A stretch of 64,000 bases of DNA from Mermis nigrescens (lineage: Eukaryota; Nematoda; Enoplea; Mermithida; Mermithidae), in contig JAVLUZ010000766.1 in the NCBI GenBank assembly GCA_036768485.1, forward strand, positions 62,001-126,000, written 5' to 3'. Position 1 is the stretch's first letter. Each line of letters starts with the position of its first letter. A program made the position numbers and the translations under genes. The notes beneath the pieces are model-generated. The model had not been told where the DNA came from and made no database searches. It saw only the letters and a list, made by a program, of their open reading frames with translations. Shown here one piece after another: positions 44,910 to 57,338 of the stretch.

Positions 44910-45170
44910 TAAGCGTAGATGTTGACAAACCTAAAAGAAGGTAAAGGCGTGTTTTTCGTCCACAGGAGTATAAACTTTAAAATGCTACCAAATTATGTGT
45001 TGCCTTTGTACAAACGCGGTCAAATTCATCGTTTAGCCCTTAAACGTAGTGGGAACTATTTTATCGGAAAGATTTTTTGCCGACTAATAAGCGGAGAAGT
45101 TGGTAGATACGAAGAATTCAAAAACATGACCAAAATGTACATCTCGAAAATTATTGGGGTGAGTTTCTAA
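44910..45170 (+). repeat. Satellite-related unit
   Basis: Contains CCGACTAATAAGCGGAGAAGTTGG and a companion GTACAAACGCGG block, related to 61840-62050. The 83-codon frame is repeat-derived. Confidence 0.5.
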
Positions 45171-45630
45171 AAGCAAAAAAAACAATGTTGTAGAAAGTTT
45201 TCTGCCCTATAACTATTTCTTAGTTCTTCTCTTGAAATGAAAAGAAATTTTATCGCAAAATACACTTCATACATAGATAATTTCTTCGATTTCCGAAACG
45301 AAATACCTGCAGGCCCAAATTAACATTAGAGTCGTATGCGTAGATGCACAGCACAGCATGGCCGATCTGGGGAAGGGGGTTCAACCGGTCTGCGGGGTGG
45401 TCAAGAATTGGGTTTTTTGGGCCAAAATGAACTATAACTGATAAAAGCGCCAAAATAGTGTATTATACTACGTTACAGTTTCTAGTCAATTAAATTCGTA
45501 GCGCTTTTGAAGAAAATTGTCGATTTTCACCCATTTTTGCTTTCATTTTGCCTCATTTTCCTGAGATAATTTCCCATTCGTCCATTTTGGGAAGTGTAGA
45601 CCCTGAAACAACCCATGTTCGTGTCTGATC

Positions 45631-45862
45631 CACACCTGGGCAGTGGGGTGTTTGGGGGTATGCACCCCCAGAAACCAAAATACGTGTCATTCCCCCCCAT
45701 TGAAATCAAATGAGTTTTACCCCCCCCCAGAATTCAATTTTTGAAAATTTTTTTCGCTTTTTTCGCAATTTTTTGATGCCAATGGATAGTGCTTGATGAG
45801 AAACGTCGAAAAATGGTGTTTTTATCACCATACCACCATTTTTAAGGCCATTTTTTGACCTA
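45631..45862 (+). mobile_element. hAT-like MITE, 3' truncated
   Basis: Starts CACACCTGGGC with the full core but stops at TTTTTTGACC without the right end. It carries a 25-30 bp internal duplication or insertion near 45685-45715. Confidence 0.8.
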
Positions 45863-46477
45863 TCAAAGTGTTAGTAAAGTTTAAAAAAATTAAAAATTAT
45901 TCTGATTAAAATACAGATTCGGTATTACATAGCTACAAAAGATTAATTAGCATAAGGTATGTGCGGAAAATCCTTAATAAATTTGAATTACAAAGGTTAT
46001 GCGAACGTGGTAATTTTTAAATGCATAAAAACCCGTATTAATTTATCGAAATACGCAATTAATGTTTTTTCTTGATTTTTCGAAAAGCTCGAAATAATAT
46101 TTGTCTTCTGTATTGTTGAGAATAAGGCCATAAAATTAAACAAGGTGGGCAACAGCTATGTACTAGCCATGTAGATTATGCACGCTGTCCTCAAATGCTT
46201 TATGTTTCGTCAACTTTTGTGAATAATTTACCATTTTATGGGTGTGGCAGTATTTGCGCGGGAAACTGAGTAAACATATCGATTTTCTATGTACTCTCGT
46301 CCGCTTGCTTTTCTACAAGTCGTTTCGTGCTAAGTAGATAATAGGAAGCTTCATCGTTTTGTGAGTACGCTCAGTATTTTTTGGGCGTACACCTGGCTAT
46401 TCATCTAGTAGTACTTAACAAACAAATGTTTTAGTTTTTCCAAGGCTTACCATTGACATTTTGTTTTACTTCCAAAG
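45863..46477. other. Unannotated DNA with a solo TA-element end
   Basis: TTGAGAATAAGG near 46118 matches the TIR of 23828-24444. Nothing else is recognisable. Confidence 0.4.
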
Positions 46478-46617
46478 CACGCCAACTGCGCACGATTTCA
46501 TTCTCGACCGGCTACCGTACGGCAACCGGCGGTATAATGTATCAAAATGTGCCGAATTGAACCCGAATTTGTGTACATTTCGTTGGACCGGGCCAGGAAG
46601 GGCTTGGTGGCTTAGCA
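46478..46617 (+). CDS. Exon-like segment of an unidentified gene
   Basis: After the acceptor ttttacttccaaag the frame reads TPTAHDFILDRLPYGNRRYN and continues through CTFRWTGPGR, with GC-richer codons than the surroundings. A possible donor is AGCA|gtacct. No family is recognised. Probably belongs with 50704-51015 and 54380-54861 in one + strand gene, but the phases show that further exons would be needed. Confidence 0.45.
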
Positions 46618-46880
46618 GTACCTACTTGACGAGCGGGCACGCGTTTGTTTGTACTTACGTTCATATTTGTAAGCTGATTTTTTTGGGGTAGATGGCGGCT
46701 TGTTTCTCTAATTTCACTCAACATTTGCTTCCTTGTGTCTACCGTATGTTGCACATCTGAAGATCGTGGAGGTGTCGTTTACTCGTACGTCAATTCGACC
46801 TACCTTGCATTTCTTAGGACCCTTTTTGTACCGAATAAAAGTGTTCTTGGCTTACCTCGGACTCTTTGTTCAGTCATCGC

Positions 46881-47150
46881 CATAGGTGGGCAGCACCGAA
46901 ATTCTGGGGGGGGTGAAAGAATTTCTGAGGGGGAGGGGGTGAAAAATTTTCAAAGGTCAAAAAATGGTCTTAAAAGTGGTTGTATGGCGAAAAAACACCA
47001 TTTTTTGACGTTTCTCATCAAGCACTATCCAATGGCATCAAAAAATTGCTAAAAAAGCAAAAAACATTTTTCTGGGGGGTATTTTGATTTCTGGGGGTAT
47101 TTCAACTTCTGGGGGTGCATACCCCCAAACTCCCCCCACGCCCATGTGTG
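46881..47150 (-). mobile_element. hAT-like MITE, TSD GTCATCGC
   Basis: 270 bp, ends CATAGGTGGGC and GCCCATGTGTG. GTCATCGC repeats exactly at 46873-46880 and 47151-47158. Confidence 0.93.
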
Positions 47151-47159
47151 GTCATCGCT

Positions 47160-50100
47160 AATTTAAAGCATTTGTAAAACGATAAACCAACGGACTCTAT
47201 TACGACCACTTAATAATCTTGCGTAAAAAAATCAGACGCCAGGTATTTAGCCGCCACCGTTCTTTTGACAATTTTGATTTAATATCTTCTCAATTTTCTT
47301 TTTCATCGCTACGTCTTAAATATTTTTTTGCTATTTTTCATTATTTTAAAAGGAGTCTGATATGTTTACCGACGCTTCGGCAAATTCTTAAAATTCCATT
47401 GATTTTGTGCTGGAATAGTAAAAAAGCGGGGTATGCGAAATATTTCGGAATGTACGTGAATAATTCTGGCTCCGGTAATTCCGCTCCATAAACTATTGGC
47501 CTCGCCTTCGTCTTCAATTCGGAAACACTCTGGTAATCTCTTTTATTCGTTTGATTGATCGTTCAATTTAAAAATCTCAGCTTGTCGCCCAAAATCACTT
47601 TGTTTATTAAATCCATTAGAAGACCGGATTAAAAATTTATGATTGTTTACGTATTGTGCAAGTTTGAAGATCCGGTCGGAATTGCATTATACGGCGTAAT
47701 AAGACAGATTTGTTAAATAAATTAGCGCAAGAACGTCGGAAATGGTGTCCTAAACGATTTACGCTAAATTCATCAATCAAACGAAAATAAACTACTAAAT
47801 TATAAGCCCGCGTAGCTTTCAAGTAGCTTACGATTCCAGCTTATTGGCTTAAACAAGTAATTTATATTGCGCGTTGCGTGGTAGATGGGGAAGATTCGCT
47901 TTGAGACCCCCAAAATAATACCAAATTTTATGACGGACGATTTACGCCGCGTTTCCTGTCCTAATTTCATAAGGCCACCTGCTATTTTTGATAATCGTTT
48001 GGTTTAAAAATTTTAAAATGGTCTCGTTGTATCGATAGTTTACGATCGCGGTATCGGATAACAGTGAGTTTAAAAACCGCGTAACTTTGCCCATTCGTGG
48101 GCTATTATTAGCCTCGTTAGCCCAAGGGCTACAGCAGCTGACTTTTATCATACACTCATAAGATTGCATGACCGAGTGATAGAGCGAAAAATTGCGAAGA
48201 GGGCACGCTTTTCGCTTCACTATTAGATTGATACGGTATCTATTGTCTGGGCGATTATTTGACACAAATTATTTACATATTTTTGGTAATTTATTTTTTC
48301 CTATATTTCTTTTTCGGACTATCGGAGTGAACACTGCACCTTTTCTTTGTCTCCTTGGATGTTTCTCTTAAATAAGAAATTGGCTAATTTTTAAAAACTG
48401 AAAATTAAATTGATCAATTGGAAAATCTTCGCAAAATCTTGTATTCTCAAATATGAAAATATTTTTTTGGCTATTTCTTAAGTTTTTACATTCGTTTTGA
48501 GCTTTTAGTCCAAATCATCGATTAAACGTATTTTGTTCGAAATAATTTTGATCGAATTCGAAACTTCTTCAATGTTTTAAGAACACTTATCTAAAAAGCG
48601 TACTATTTTTTTAATAAATCTTCAAAAAATACATTTTTACAGGATAACGACATGTGTTTTATGCTGCACGAAACATTAAAGAATAAAAACATTTCACTAA
48701 AACCATTTTCCACAATTTAAAAAAAATTTTAATTTCATCCGGATGCTTGTTGTTGTTGTTGTATTCGTATTGTTGACGCATTTATTCGTTAAAGCATCTA
48801 TATTAGCATGTTTGTTTTCGAAATCTGGTCTTGTGAAAGATTTTTTCTGAATAAAGGTCTAAAAAATGCATTTTTTGCAGGAAAACGTAATTCATAGAAT
48901 TTGTATTTTATGTCCCGAAATTTAAATTTTCAGTCAAATATGTTTTATCCTTGGTATTGCCACATGAAGAGCATCTATATTTGCGAGCGTGTTAATTCGT
49001 CGTTTTATTATTTATCTACTGGTCTTCCCTTCGAGTAAATAAGCTTAAATTTCTTTGTTTACTCTTCGCTTTATATCCGGGATCAACGATGCGACTTAAA
49101 TGTATTATATTTTTATTTTACCTCGTATTTGTCGCCCTTATTGCTGAGGTTGGGTAAACAACATCGTCGTAGTAAATGCGGTAAAATTTATTTTCAAGTT
49201 TTTTCTACTTTACACGGTCGTCTTGAAACTAAAAGTTTCACTTGTTTTCGTACGCGAAAACCCGTCGATAAAACGTTATTGCCTCTCTTCGAGTATTTTT
49301 AAACTCAGCCCGACTGTTATTTTACGCGGAATGTTCGTCGCGTCTGGGCGTAAAAAGGGCAAATTTGTTAGGAAAAGAACCGGTTTTACGCATAAGCGAC
49401 TCAAATCTACGGAATTTTTATTCGTTTCGAAATCGGTCGCCCGTTACTTTAGCAAAAAATCGACTCATTCGCCCGGTTTTTCGGCCGAAAAATCGCTTAC
49501 GCCGAGATATTGAGTTAATGGAAAAAAGAAAAAAGAAAGTAGATAAACCGCAGTTTTACGCCAGTGATACATTATGTTATTTTTATGAATTTTTCGGCGC
49601 ATAAAACGATTCGGAAACAAGGTCACTCAATCGATGACGACTATGTTTTCAGTTTTTATTAACTGCAGGTTAGAGTGGGGGCGAGTAAAATTCGTCGTTA
49701 TAAAATTGGTAACCGATACTGGATTTGGACAAGTTTGAACTTGTTTCTTATTCTTACTCATACAAAACGCGATTTCAGTCGAAAGACGATTGGCCGAATG
49801 ATTTGTCGACCGATTTAATCGCTCAAGATTAACCTGCGTATCATGGGATTGCGAAAACGGTCGAGCAAAAAGCAAAGGTGATTTTTTTTATATTTTACCT
49901 GTAAATTTTGTTTATTTCGAATTAGTTTTTTCCTATTTTTTCTGATTTTTTCACCGATTTAACTTACAGTCGGAAAATATTACCAGCAGTGACTTTTGAA
50001 GTTTATAAACAGCAGGTGTTATGCGTGCTCCTCTAATTGAAACTCCTTGTTCAATAAGCTTAAAAATTTGGAAAATGGTTAAAAAACATAATCTTGGAGT

Positions 50101-50703
50101 ATCTTGCACATTTCTTACCTAAAACTTACTGTCTGAAAGTCCGTTTTTAGATACTCGATTTGTTTTAATGATTATTAAGTGTTAGGATGATCTCCCGGTA
50201 CAAAAATAAAAATGCGGAATTACTTCCAATTAATGTATAATGAAATATTATAAATATAAAATTAAAGACGTACCGTACCGTAGGATTTGCAACGTTGTTA
50301 AATGCATAAGAATATTTGTGTTACAATTCGCTATGTTTTTGACATTTATTTCGATATATTTTTCGATTTTGTTTCGTTTTTCAGTTTCCTAATTTTTTCC
50401 AATTTTTTGTTTGAATCTACGACGTTGATTATGTTAATTTTGATTACGGTCCTGATAAAATATTCGAACAGCCTTTTATTCAATTTTTAACATTCTGACT
50501 AAATTATTTTCATCATTACTACTCGTGTCTTGGGAGATTTTTTGCCATTTTCGGTCAGAAATTCGAGGTGTTCTCTCAAGCTGAAAATAGCCTACAACCC
50601 CTAACTTTTAGCAGTTAGCATGTTACATTTGCGTCGGAGTTTGTATAATTCGATTTTTTGCCCGCCCCCAGCTAATAATCGTACGGAATTAATCTATTTT
50701 TAG
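47160..50703. other. Intron-like region, possible undetected exons
   Basis: Mostly AT-rich. Short coding-like patches occur at 47420-47530 (+), 47942-48265 (-, 107 codons) and 49223-49600 (+, Arg/Lys-rich), but none has both convincing splice borders and a recognisable domain. TTG microsatellite at about 48747-48762. Confidence 0.4.
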
Positions 50704-51015
50704 CAAACCGGAAGTTTGCCAAGACCAACGGACCCGTTTAGAAAATTTATTTGACCTGGCCAGATCGCTGTTTAGCAAGCGATTTTCGGCCAGCTCGGTG
50801 CCGAGCTGCCTGCGGGGGCAACCTGACCCTGCGGCACAATCGGCCAAACGATCTCACCTTGGACTGCCCAGCAAACAGGATCTGGAAAACCGAACACCAA
50901 TTGCCGGACATCGGCTCAGTGCCAGCCTGGACTCGGACCTAGCGTCGGCAAAGTCGGGCGCATTTCGCAGGGGTTCAACGGGCAGTAAAATCGAAACCCC
51001 TTATTGTCTCGTCAG
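50704..51015 (+). CDS. Internal exon of an unidentified gene
   Basis: Acceptor atttttag|CAAACC and donor GTCAG|gtgatt enclose a clean frame beginning KPEVCQDQRTRLENLFDLAR and continuing in a Ser/Arg/Leu-rich style (SKQDLENRTPIAGHRLSASL) to CLVR. It is much richer in GC than its flanks and stops immediately after the donor, as expected for an exon. After a possible 43-bp intron, 51059 onward (GACGGGCGG) stays open in the same phase, so the exon chain may continue there. Function unknown; low-complexity, probably a cytoplasmic or regulatory tail. Confidence 0.55.
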
Positions 51016-51172
51016 GTGATTCACTTTCGTCCAATATTGTGAAGATATATTTTGCTAGGACGGGCGGATTCACACGGCGGACTGGGGAGGGCGCATCCCA
51101 TTTAGCCCAACATAGTTTCCGAAATAAAAAACGAACGTACTACTTTCCGATGATTGTTATCATCGACTGCCG

Positions 51173-52480
51173 TAATTTCTCAAATTTTTTTTCGATAATA
51201 TTTATTAATTGAATTTATTCACTTTCTGGGCGGCTTAAAAGCCACACCTTTGTAGTTTTCTTCCTTTTTAGCATAACGTCTGAAAATTTTGGCGCTTTAT
51301 TTCAAAGGCTTAAATAGGCTTTGCCGCACATGCTCAAATACAGGAAACTATGTAGAACGTCTTTTTGCCTGAATTCCACAAATTTTCCGGCGCTTAGCGC
51401 CGAACTTTAATCAAAAAATTTCGAGCAGTTTTAGCGCAGACCTATCGATAATTTCGGAATCTTTTGAAAAAATAGGCAAAACATAATTTTGAATAAAAGT
51501 AGACTAGGTACGATAACAGAAAAACCTTTTTGCAAGCCAATCGCGGATTTTTAGGCCTTTTTCGACTATTTATGGAAAATTTGGAGGAGTCGCCTCACCT
51601 TCCTCAGGAAAATCTGCTTAATTTATATTTGGATATGCTACAAGGAAAATCGAGTCAAACTTGTTTGTATAATTAAGACGCAGTTCGATTAGAAAATTGT
51701 GCTGATTTTATATCATTTCACTATTGTCCAAGGAGACCCGGGCGAGAACAAGTCGGGAATTCTACTTGAATAATGAAAAAGCCACTACAAAACGTTGACA
51801 ATAAAATTTTTTTCCTTTATAATATTTACTCAAAATCATGTTATAATAATTTTGATGTAATTGGCATGTTCGTGGCTCCGTGGATACGCCTGTCATTAAG
51901 GCTTTGGACGGAATAAACACATTGAATAATTTGAAATTTTTTGAACATGCAAAGTGAAGCGTTTCTAGGATTATTTCTTTGTGTTTGTCTTTAAGAACTC
52001 TAAAATGCTAAAAAAGGAAATCGTTAAAAAAGGAGCGACCTTTCGATTTTTTCAATTTTCATATTTTTAATGCTTGAATGTTGACAAGGACCGAACCATT
52101 CTTCGCCCAAAAATTAGAACGTCAAAATCGAGCGTTTGAGAAGGATTAGGAGCGGCTTATTTGAGCCACGTATCCTGAATTCTTCTTCATACACATTATG
52201 GCGACCAGACATGCGTGTGGAGTGAAGGGGTTTGGGGTCTTTAGATCCTCAGAAAACCGAAAAATGCTAATAACAGGTCAGATGAGAAATAAAAATGGGC
52301 GTAAATAATAAAAATATGCAAAAATGTATGAATTTGACTTGGAAATGCAGATTAGCGTAATTTTTACGCTATTTTATCATTTATAGCAGTTTTGAGAACT
52401 TTTTTACTCAAAAAAGTTCTTTAGCTTATCTTCAGGCCTGCTGACCTACTTTTACCGACCATTCTATGCAGCTATAGTGG
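51173..52480. other. Intron-like AT-rich DNA
   Basis: Only the GGCGC hairpin at 51388-51402 and scattered G tracts are visible; no coding evidence. Confidence 0.4.
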
Positions 52481-52489
52481 CGATCGCAC

Positions 52490-52628
52490 ATTAGCGTGGA
52501 GGGGAGGGAGTCCCCCTGAGAATCCAATATATCCCCAGAATTGAATTTCTGGCAAAGTGTCTTTGTTAATGATTTTTACACTTTCATACCACCCAGACCC
52601 CCAGAATTCGGCTGCTGCCCACGTATGC
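52490..52628 (+). mobile_element. hAT-like MITE, heavily decayed
   Basis: CACATTAGCGTGGAGG at the left and GCTGCTGCCCACGTATG at the right keep the family ends, while the core is mostly lost. 52629-53256 shows no feature. Confidence 0.5.
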
Positions 52629-53256
52629 TGATGCTGGAGTGGTGACAAAACGTGCATGTGCGGGTTGGGATCTTTACCATAGATGCACAGCTTGGCCGAC
52701 CTAGGGGTCAGCTAGTCTTGTAATCAAAAATTGTGTTCTTTTTGGCCAAAATGACCTCAAAATTGGTATAAGCGCTAAAATCGCCTTAAAATTGCGTTAT
52801 TACATTATTTCTTGTCAATTTGGAATACTTCTGGAGAAAGTTTCCAATTTTTGCCCATTTTTGACTTCTATTTTGCCTGTCTACCCCTCCAGAAAAGAAA
52901 AATGTAAGTTTTTAGGAAAAGTAAGGCACAGTAAAAGCAATTTACGGGTGAAAATCAGGAATTTTCCACAAAATTGTTGAACTAGGAACTCTAGATTAAT
53001 GCTGTACTTTAAGTTTTTTTTACCTCGAGATCATTTTGGCCTTAAAAAGCTCTTTTGGACGACCCCACCCCAGTCCAGTTATGCTCCTTTATCTACGTAT
53101 GTTGTGACTGTGCGAAATCACATGATCGGCAAAAACAAGTGTATTTTTTATTGAACAGTAAGTCGTCTGTTTTTCCGTTATGACGATCAATCGTTAGCTT
53201 GTCGATCTTTCAAGGGTTTCAAATTCTCCTAGTGCTTCGATAATGTTCATTTTTAG

Positions 53257-53433
53257 TAGGCACGTATATCTGGGGGAATGGGAAGGGGGTTTGGACCCCC
53301 CAAAATTCTGAAAAGATCGGAAAAATAAAACTTTATAAACGTTATTTTGTACTATTTTTGGCCTTTTTTGGGCTTAGTCCCCTCCAAAAATTGGTGTAGT
53401 TCCCCCGAAAATAGGACGCCAGCTACGTGCCTG
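53257..53433. mobile_element. CAGGCACGTA-type hAT-like MITE, TSD ATTTTTAG
   Basis: 177 bp, starts TAGGCACGTA and ends TACGTGCCTG, flanked by exact ATTTTTAG (53249-53256 and 53434-53441). Third member of the family in the duplicated block. Confidence 0.9.
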
Positions 53434-54049
53434 ATTTTTAGTACTAAATTACTATAAAGCTAACATAAGGTAAATCTTTCATCTACGGAAGACCCAAAGC
53501 TTAAAAACATCGTTCGCGTCTTTTATAGATCACAGCTAATCTACGAAATTTTAAAATTTTTTCTTTTTTTTGACTTCAATGCATACAAATTGGCTAATCA
53601 TTTTACTTGAAACATTGGACAGAATGCGCTTATTTTGAATTTTTTGATTCCCAAGATTTTCATCAAATAGGCGTGCAACGCTTGTTTAACTAGGTCATAC
53701 TATGTTATTTTATATATAAGTTTTCATGTCTAGATTCTCTAAAACTCAATTTCACGCAATAGCTAATCGGACCTGTCTACGATACCGAAAACAGCTCTAT
53801 TTTAACTTGACTTGCTTGTGTAGCATTAAAAATTTGACAGCATGAGGACCTGACCTACGGACGTTAATATTCTATTGAAAATTAGCTATTCCATGTAGCA
53901 GAAATTCCGCCATTCCCGCTAATATCTTCAAAAAACACGGTAAGGACTGAAAACTTTATTTTCTTCGAAAGTTTCAGAGAAGCACTGTTGTTGATTAGTC
54001 GCGATGGCAGGTATGGGCTGTAATCAAATTCCTAGTAGGATCTTGATCA

Positions 54050-54270
54050 GGTCATGGGTCAAAAAGGGTCAATTAATTGGTGGTATCACAAAAAACCCTT
54101 TTTCAACGTTTTTACACTACCTCTATTCGTCGGCATCTACAAAAATCGCGAAAAACGAAAAAATTTGAAAGTAAAATCTTCGGGGTTTTCCGAATTTCGG
54201 TGTCAGAAATCTTGGATTCTGAAGGTCCAGACTACCCTAAACATGCCCCTGCGCCCAAGTATCGTTGGTA
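54050..54270 (-). mobile_element. Ancient hAT-like MITE, decayed
   Basis: The GGTCAAAAAGGGTC, GGTGGTATCACAAAAAACCC and CAACGTTTTTACACTAC blocks follow the order of the MITE core in minus orientation. Ends are not preserved. Confidence 0.45.
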
Positions 54271-54379
54271 GTACCATATTTTGATTTGGAGCTCAGTTCG
54301 TCGCTTAGGAACTATTCAATTCAACCTCTAAAAGTTTTTAAAAAAGCGGATAATTGAGGACGATAATTTTTTCGTAAAG

Positions 54380-54861
54380 TCAACTTGCTCAAAGATTTAA
54401 TCCGAACCTGCTCGCGATTTAGGCAAAGATTGCCGAAAAATACGGTCATCTACGAAGAATCGATCGTAGCTACGTCGATCAATCAATGGCACGCGCCTTC
54501 GGAATATAGTAATCCGCCGAAAAATGCAGCGAAGCGTTCGAAAAGCATCCGGTCACAGCATGGCGGCCCGGCGATCCCATTGGCTGCCGACCAGCAAAGG
54601 GATTCGGCGTGCAGCGTCGACACGATCCAATCGTCCGCGTCGTCCGCCGGCTGTTACAAAACTTTGCCCAACAGCCGACGCACTTCCGGCTACAGTTCGA
54701 CCGGGTCAGAGGTCAACCAACCGAATTTTTCGGCCAACGCCACGTCGATGATGGTCGGCAGCGTTAGTCAGTTCGAAGAAATGGACGGCTATAAATTGTG
54801 GGCCAGCCCGCAGGACTTTTTGTCGAAAAGTTGCCACGAATACGCTAATTTTCGTTGTTAA
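54380..54861 (+). CDS. Terminal exon of an unidentified gene
   Basis: The acceptor ttcgtaaag is followed by a 160-codon frame to TAA at 54859-54861. The frame opens NLLKDLIRTCSRFRQRLPKN, then a Ser/Ala/Asn-rich low-complexity stretch (SSASSAGCYKTLPNSRRTSG, YSSTGSEVNQPNF) and a more ordered end (QFEEMDGYKLWASPQDFLSK to YANFRC). Base composition is strongly GC-biased against its flanks. The exon needs one base from the preceding exon, which 50704-51015 does not supply directly. I do not recognise the family. Confidence 0.6.
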
Positions 54862-55451
54862 TCGTGGGCGAAATTTCGTTTAGCATCGGTGAAAAAATTA
54901 GCGCGTCGAAATTGGGATTTTAGGGTTATATTACAAGCTTATACTACGCCTAATCCCTGGCATAAGATTCGAAAAAATTGGGCCATAGGACAAAGTTCAA
55001 AATTGTGGTTAATTTATTGCTTTATATAATAAATATTTGATTAATTTTATACTGTTTATAATTATAATCGTCATATAACATGATTATATGCACCGGCTAA
55101 TTAGGAAATACTGTGTCTAATCGAGCGGGAGAACAAAAAAAGAAAATGGATAAAAAATGATATGACAATACTCTTTGATTTAATGTTGAGAGTAAAAATT
55201 AAATGATACATTTAGCAATAAATCAAAGAATTACTACGTAGAGTATTAAAATGAAAATGAATAAATTCATTAAATTACGCTTATGTAGCGACCTTGACTG
55301 CGCGATTGTATCTTAAGACAGATAACGTATTGTTTGCTCAGCCGAAATTTTATAATGAACACAAATCCGATAGGTATTATACGTTCATTAAACTTTTCGT
55401 CGTTTTACGAGGCGGAAAGGACTGGGCGTGAGGGGGCTGAGGGTTGTCTAC
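54862..55451. other. 3' flank of the unidentified gene
   Basis: AT-rich. ATAATAAATATTTG near 55027 and AATAAATCAAAG near 55210 are candidate poly(A) contexts. No other gene seen. Confidence 0.3.
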
Positions 55452-55690
55452 CACACCTGGGCATGGGGGCCATGGGGGATGTGCAACCCCAGAAACCAAA
55501 ATACCCCCCACAATTCAATTTTTGAAATTTTTGTTGTTTTTCGGAATTTTTTGATGCCAATGGATAGTGCTCGATGAGAATCGTTAAAATATGGTGTTTT
55601 TTCGCCATATCACAATTTTTAAATCCATTTTTTGACCTTTGAAAAAATCTTAGCACCCACCCCCCAGTGCTTTGGTGCCGCCCACCTATG
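55452..55690 (+). mobile_element. hAT-like MITE, TSD TTGTCTAC/GTGTCTAT
   Basis: 239 bp, ends CACACCTGGGC and GCCCACCTATG, duplication six of eight. Confidence 0.85.
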
Positions 55691-57338
55691 GTGTCTATCC
55701 CCTCCTTTGCGAGAATACGGCAGACCCCGAAACATCAACAGAACCCCAAGATTGAATTTTCAGCATGCTTTGTTGTGATTTTTGCCGGTTTTACATCACA
55801 CAGCCATCCCTAAGAATTCGGCAGATGCTCAGATATGGTCTTGACCATACCTTGGGCAGTAACCAGACTATGGGATCCGGATAGGGCCATTTCATGGAAA
55901 AGGCCGAAATTCAATTGGGGTCTGCCGGATTCTACTGGTGGTAAGTTTTTGAATTATGGGGTTTAAATCGCAAACCCTACCATCCACACGTGATCTTTAT
56001 TTAAGAGGATTTTATTTATATTTTTTACAAACGTCAAAACATCCATATTTGTAAATATACTTTCCTGTTTTTGCGAAATTTAGTATAATAGCTCATTACG
56101 ATGCATTTTCATGTTGTTCATAATGTGTTTGTTTGACATGCGTTTTCTTAGCGCGAATCGCGGACTTTTTGTACTTTTACATGACTGATTAACACCTAAG
56201 ATGACGTTATCTATAGATTGTCAGCTACGTTTTAGACTTCATTCTATTGTGCCTGCGGATTGTTTCACTAAATTGCTTTTCTAAATCATTTTGTTACGTA
56301 TTTATTGTCTATTTTTCTTTACATTCGTCGTTTGTTTCTAGGAATCAATGGACGACTGTGAAAATGTATTATTTTTATTTTGTTGAAAGTTTTGCGTCTA
56401 TCCGCAGTCGATCCTTGAAAACTTCCGTTTACCATCATGTTTTTGCAGTCGAAGGGTACCATCATAGAAAAAACCCTCAGTCTATATTAAGCTACACCTT
56501 CTTTACATACTCCGACAGTTATTGCTTGCATTTAATGCAATTTTTATGCTCTTTCTAAATATGTGTATTACTTTTTATGAAAGTTTTTTTGAAAGAGGTA
56601 CAACTAAAAAACTATTAATGCTTAAGAATAGGCACCTGGTGGACATCCATGCAAAAACAAAAATGGAGATTTCTGTTGAGTTAAACACAATCAGGGGATG
56701 CATTTGAAAAGCTGGAAAGGAATAAACCACTAAATTTTTTATTATAACCTTATTTTCGCATTTTAAGTTTTTGTTACATCATTGAAAATAAAGCAAAAAA
56801 TGTCTATTTCTTACTGCTCCACAATTCCTCATCATCGAGCTAATCCATTGAAAACGATTTAACTGGAGCCAAAAACGAGGTTCGACAAAGTTATAGACAC
56901 AGGGATAAGGAAGATCAGAAAAAATGCTAATAAAGTGATTCGCTATGACCCTGTCCTGGGACACGGTAAACGGAGGGTGTGAATTATGAGATAGACGAAG
57001 AAGTAAGAAAATTTGACAATAGATAAACCGTGGATAATTCATGTGCAGTTACTGCTTTGTACTCTTTGTTACGACGCGACAAAGCGATTTATCTTTCGTG
57101 ATGAACTTATTCAATTTCGTTCCTTTTGGAATGAGTCTGATCATCCATTGTTGTTGTTTATCATATGCAAATTTGAAACTTCTCTCAATAAATAAAAATG
57201 TGGATAAATCTACTACTACTGCTTATTTCTGTGGGGCCAGAAACATCAGACGGTTCTTAAATTATTATCATAAATGTGTTTAAAGAAGATGGTTGTCGGG
57301 ACATTTTATGTCATTTTTTTAACCTGTCTTTAACACAC
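55691..57338. other. Unannotated AT-rich DNA
   Basis: Frames up to 103 codons (56247) lack recognisable domains and splice signals; no repeat boundary found. Confidence 0.35.

Noticed and set aside
44268..44944. Frames of 95-114 codons across MITE copies
   Set aside because: The same peptide fragments recur wherever the MITE core occurs, so they are repeat translations rather than genes.
47942..48265. 107-codon minus-strand frame with coding-like composition
   Set aside because: No recognisable domain, no splice context and no partner exon; kept only as a note in the intron-like region.
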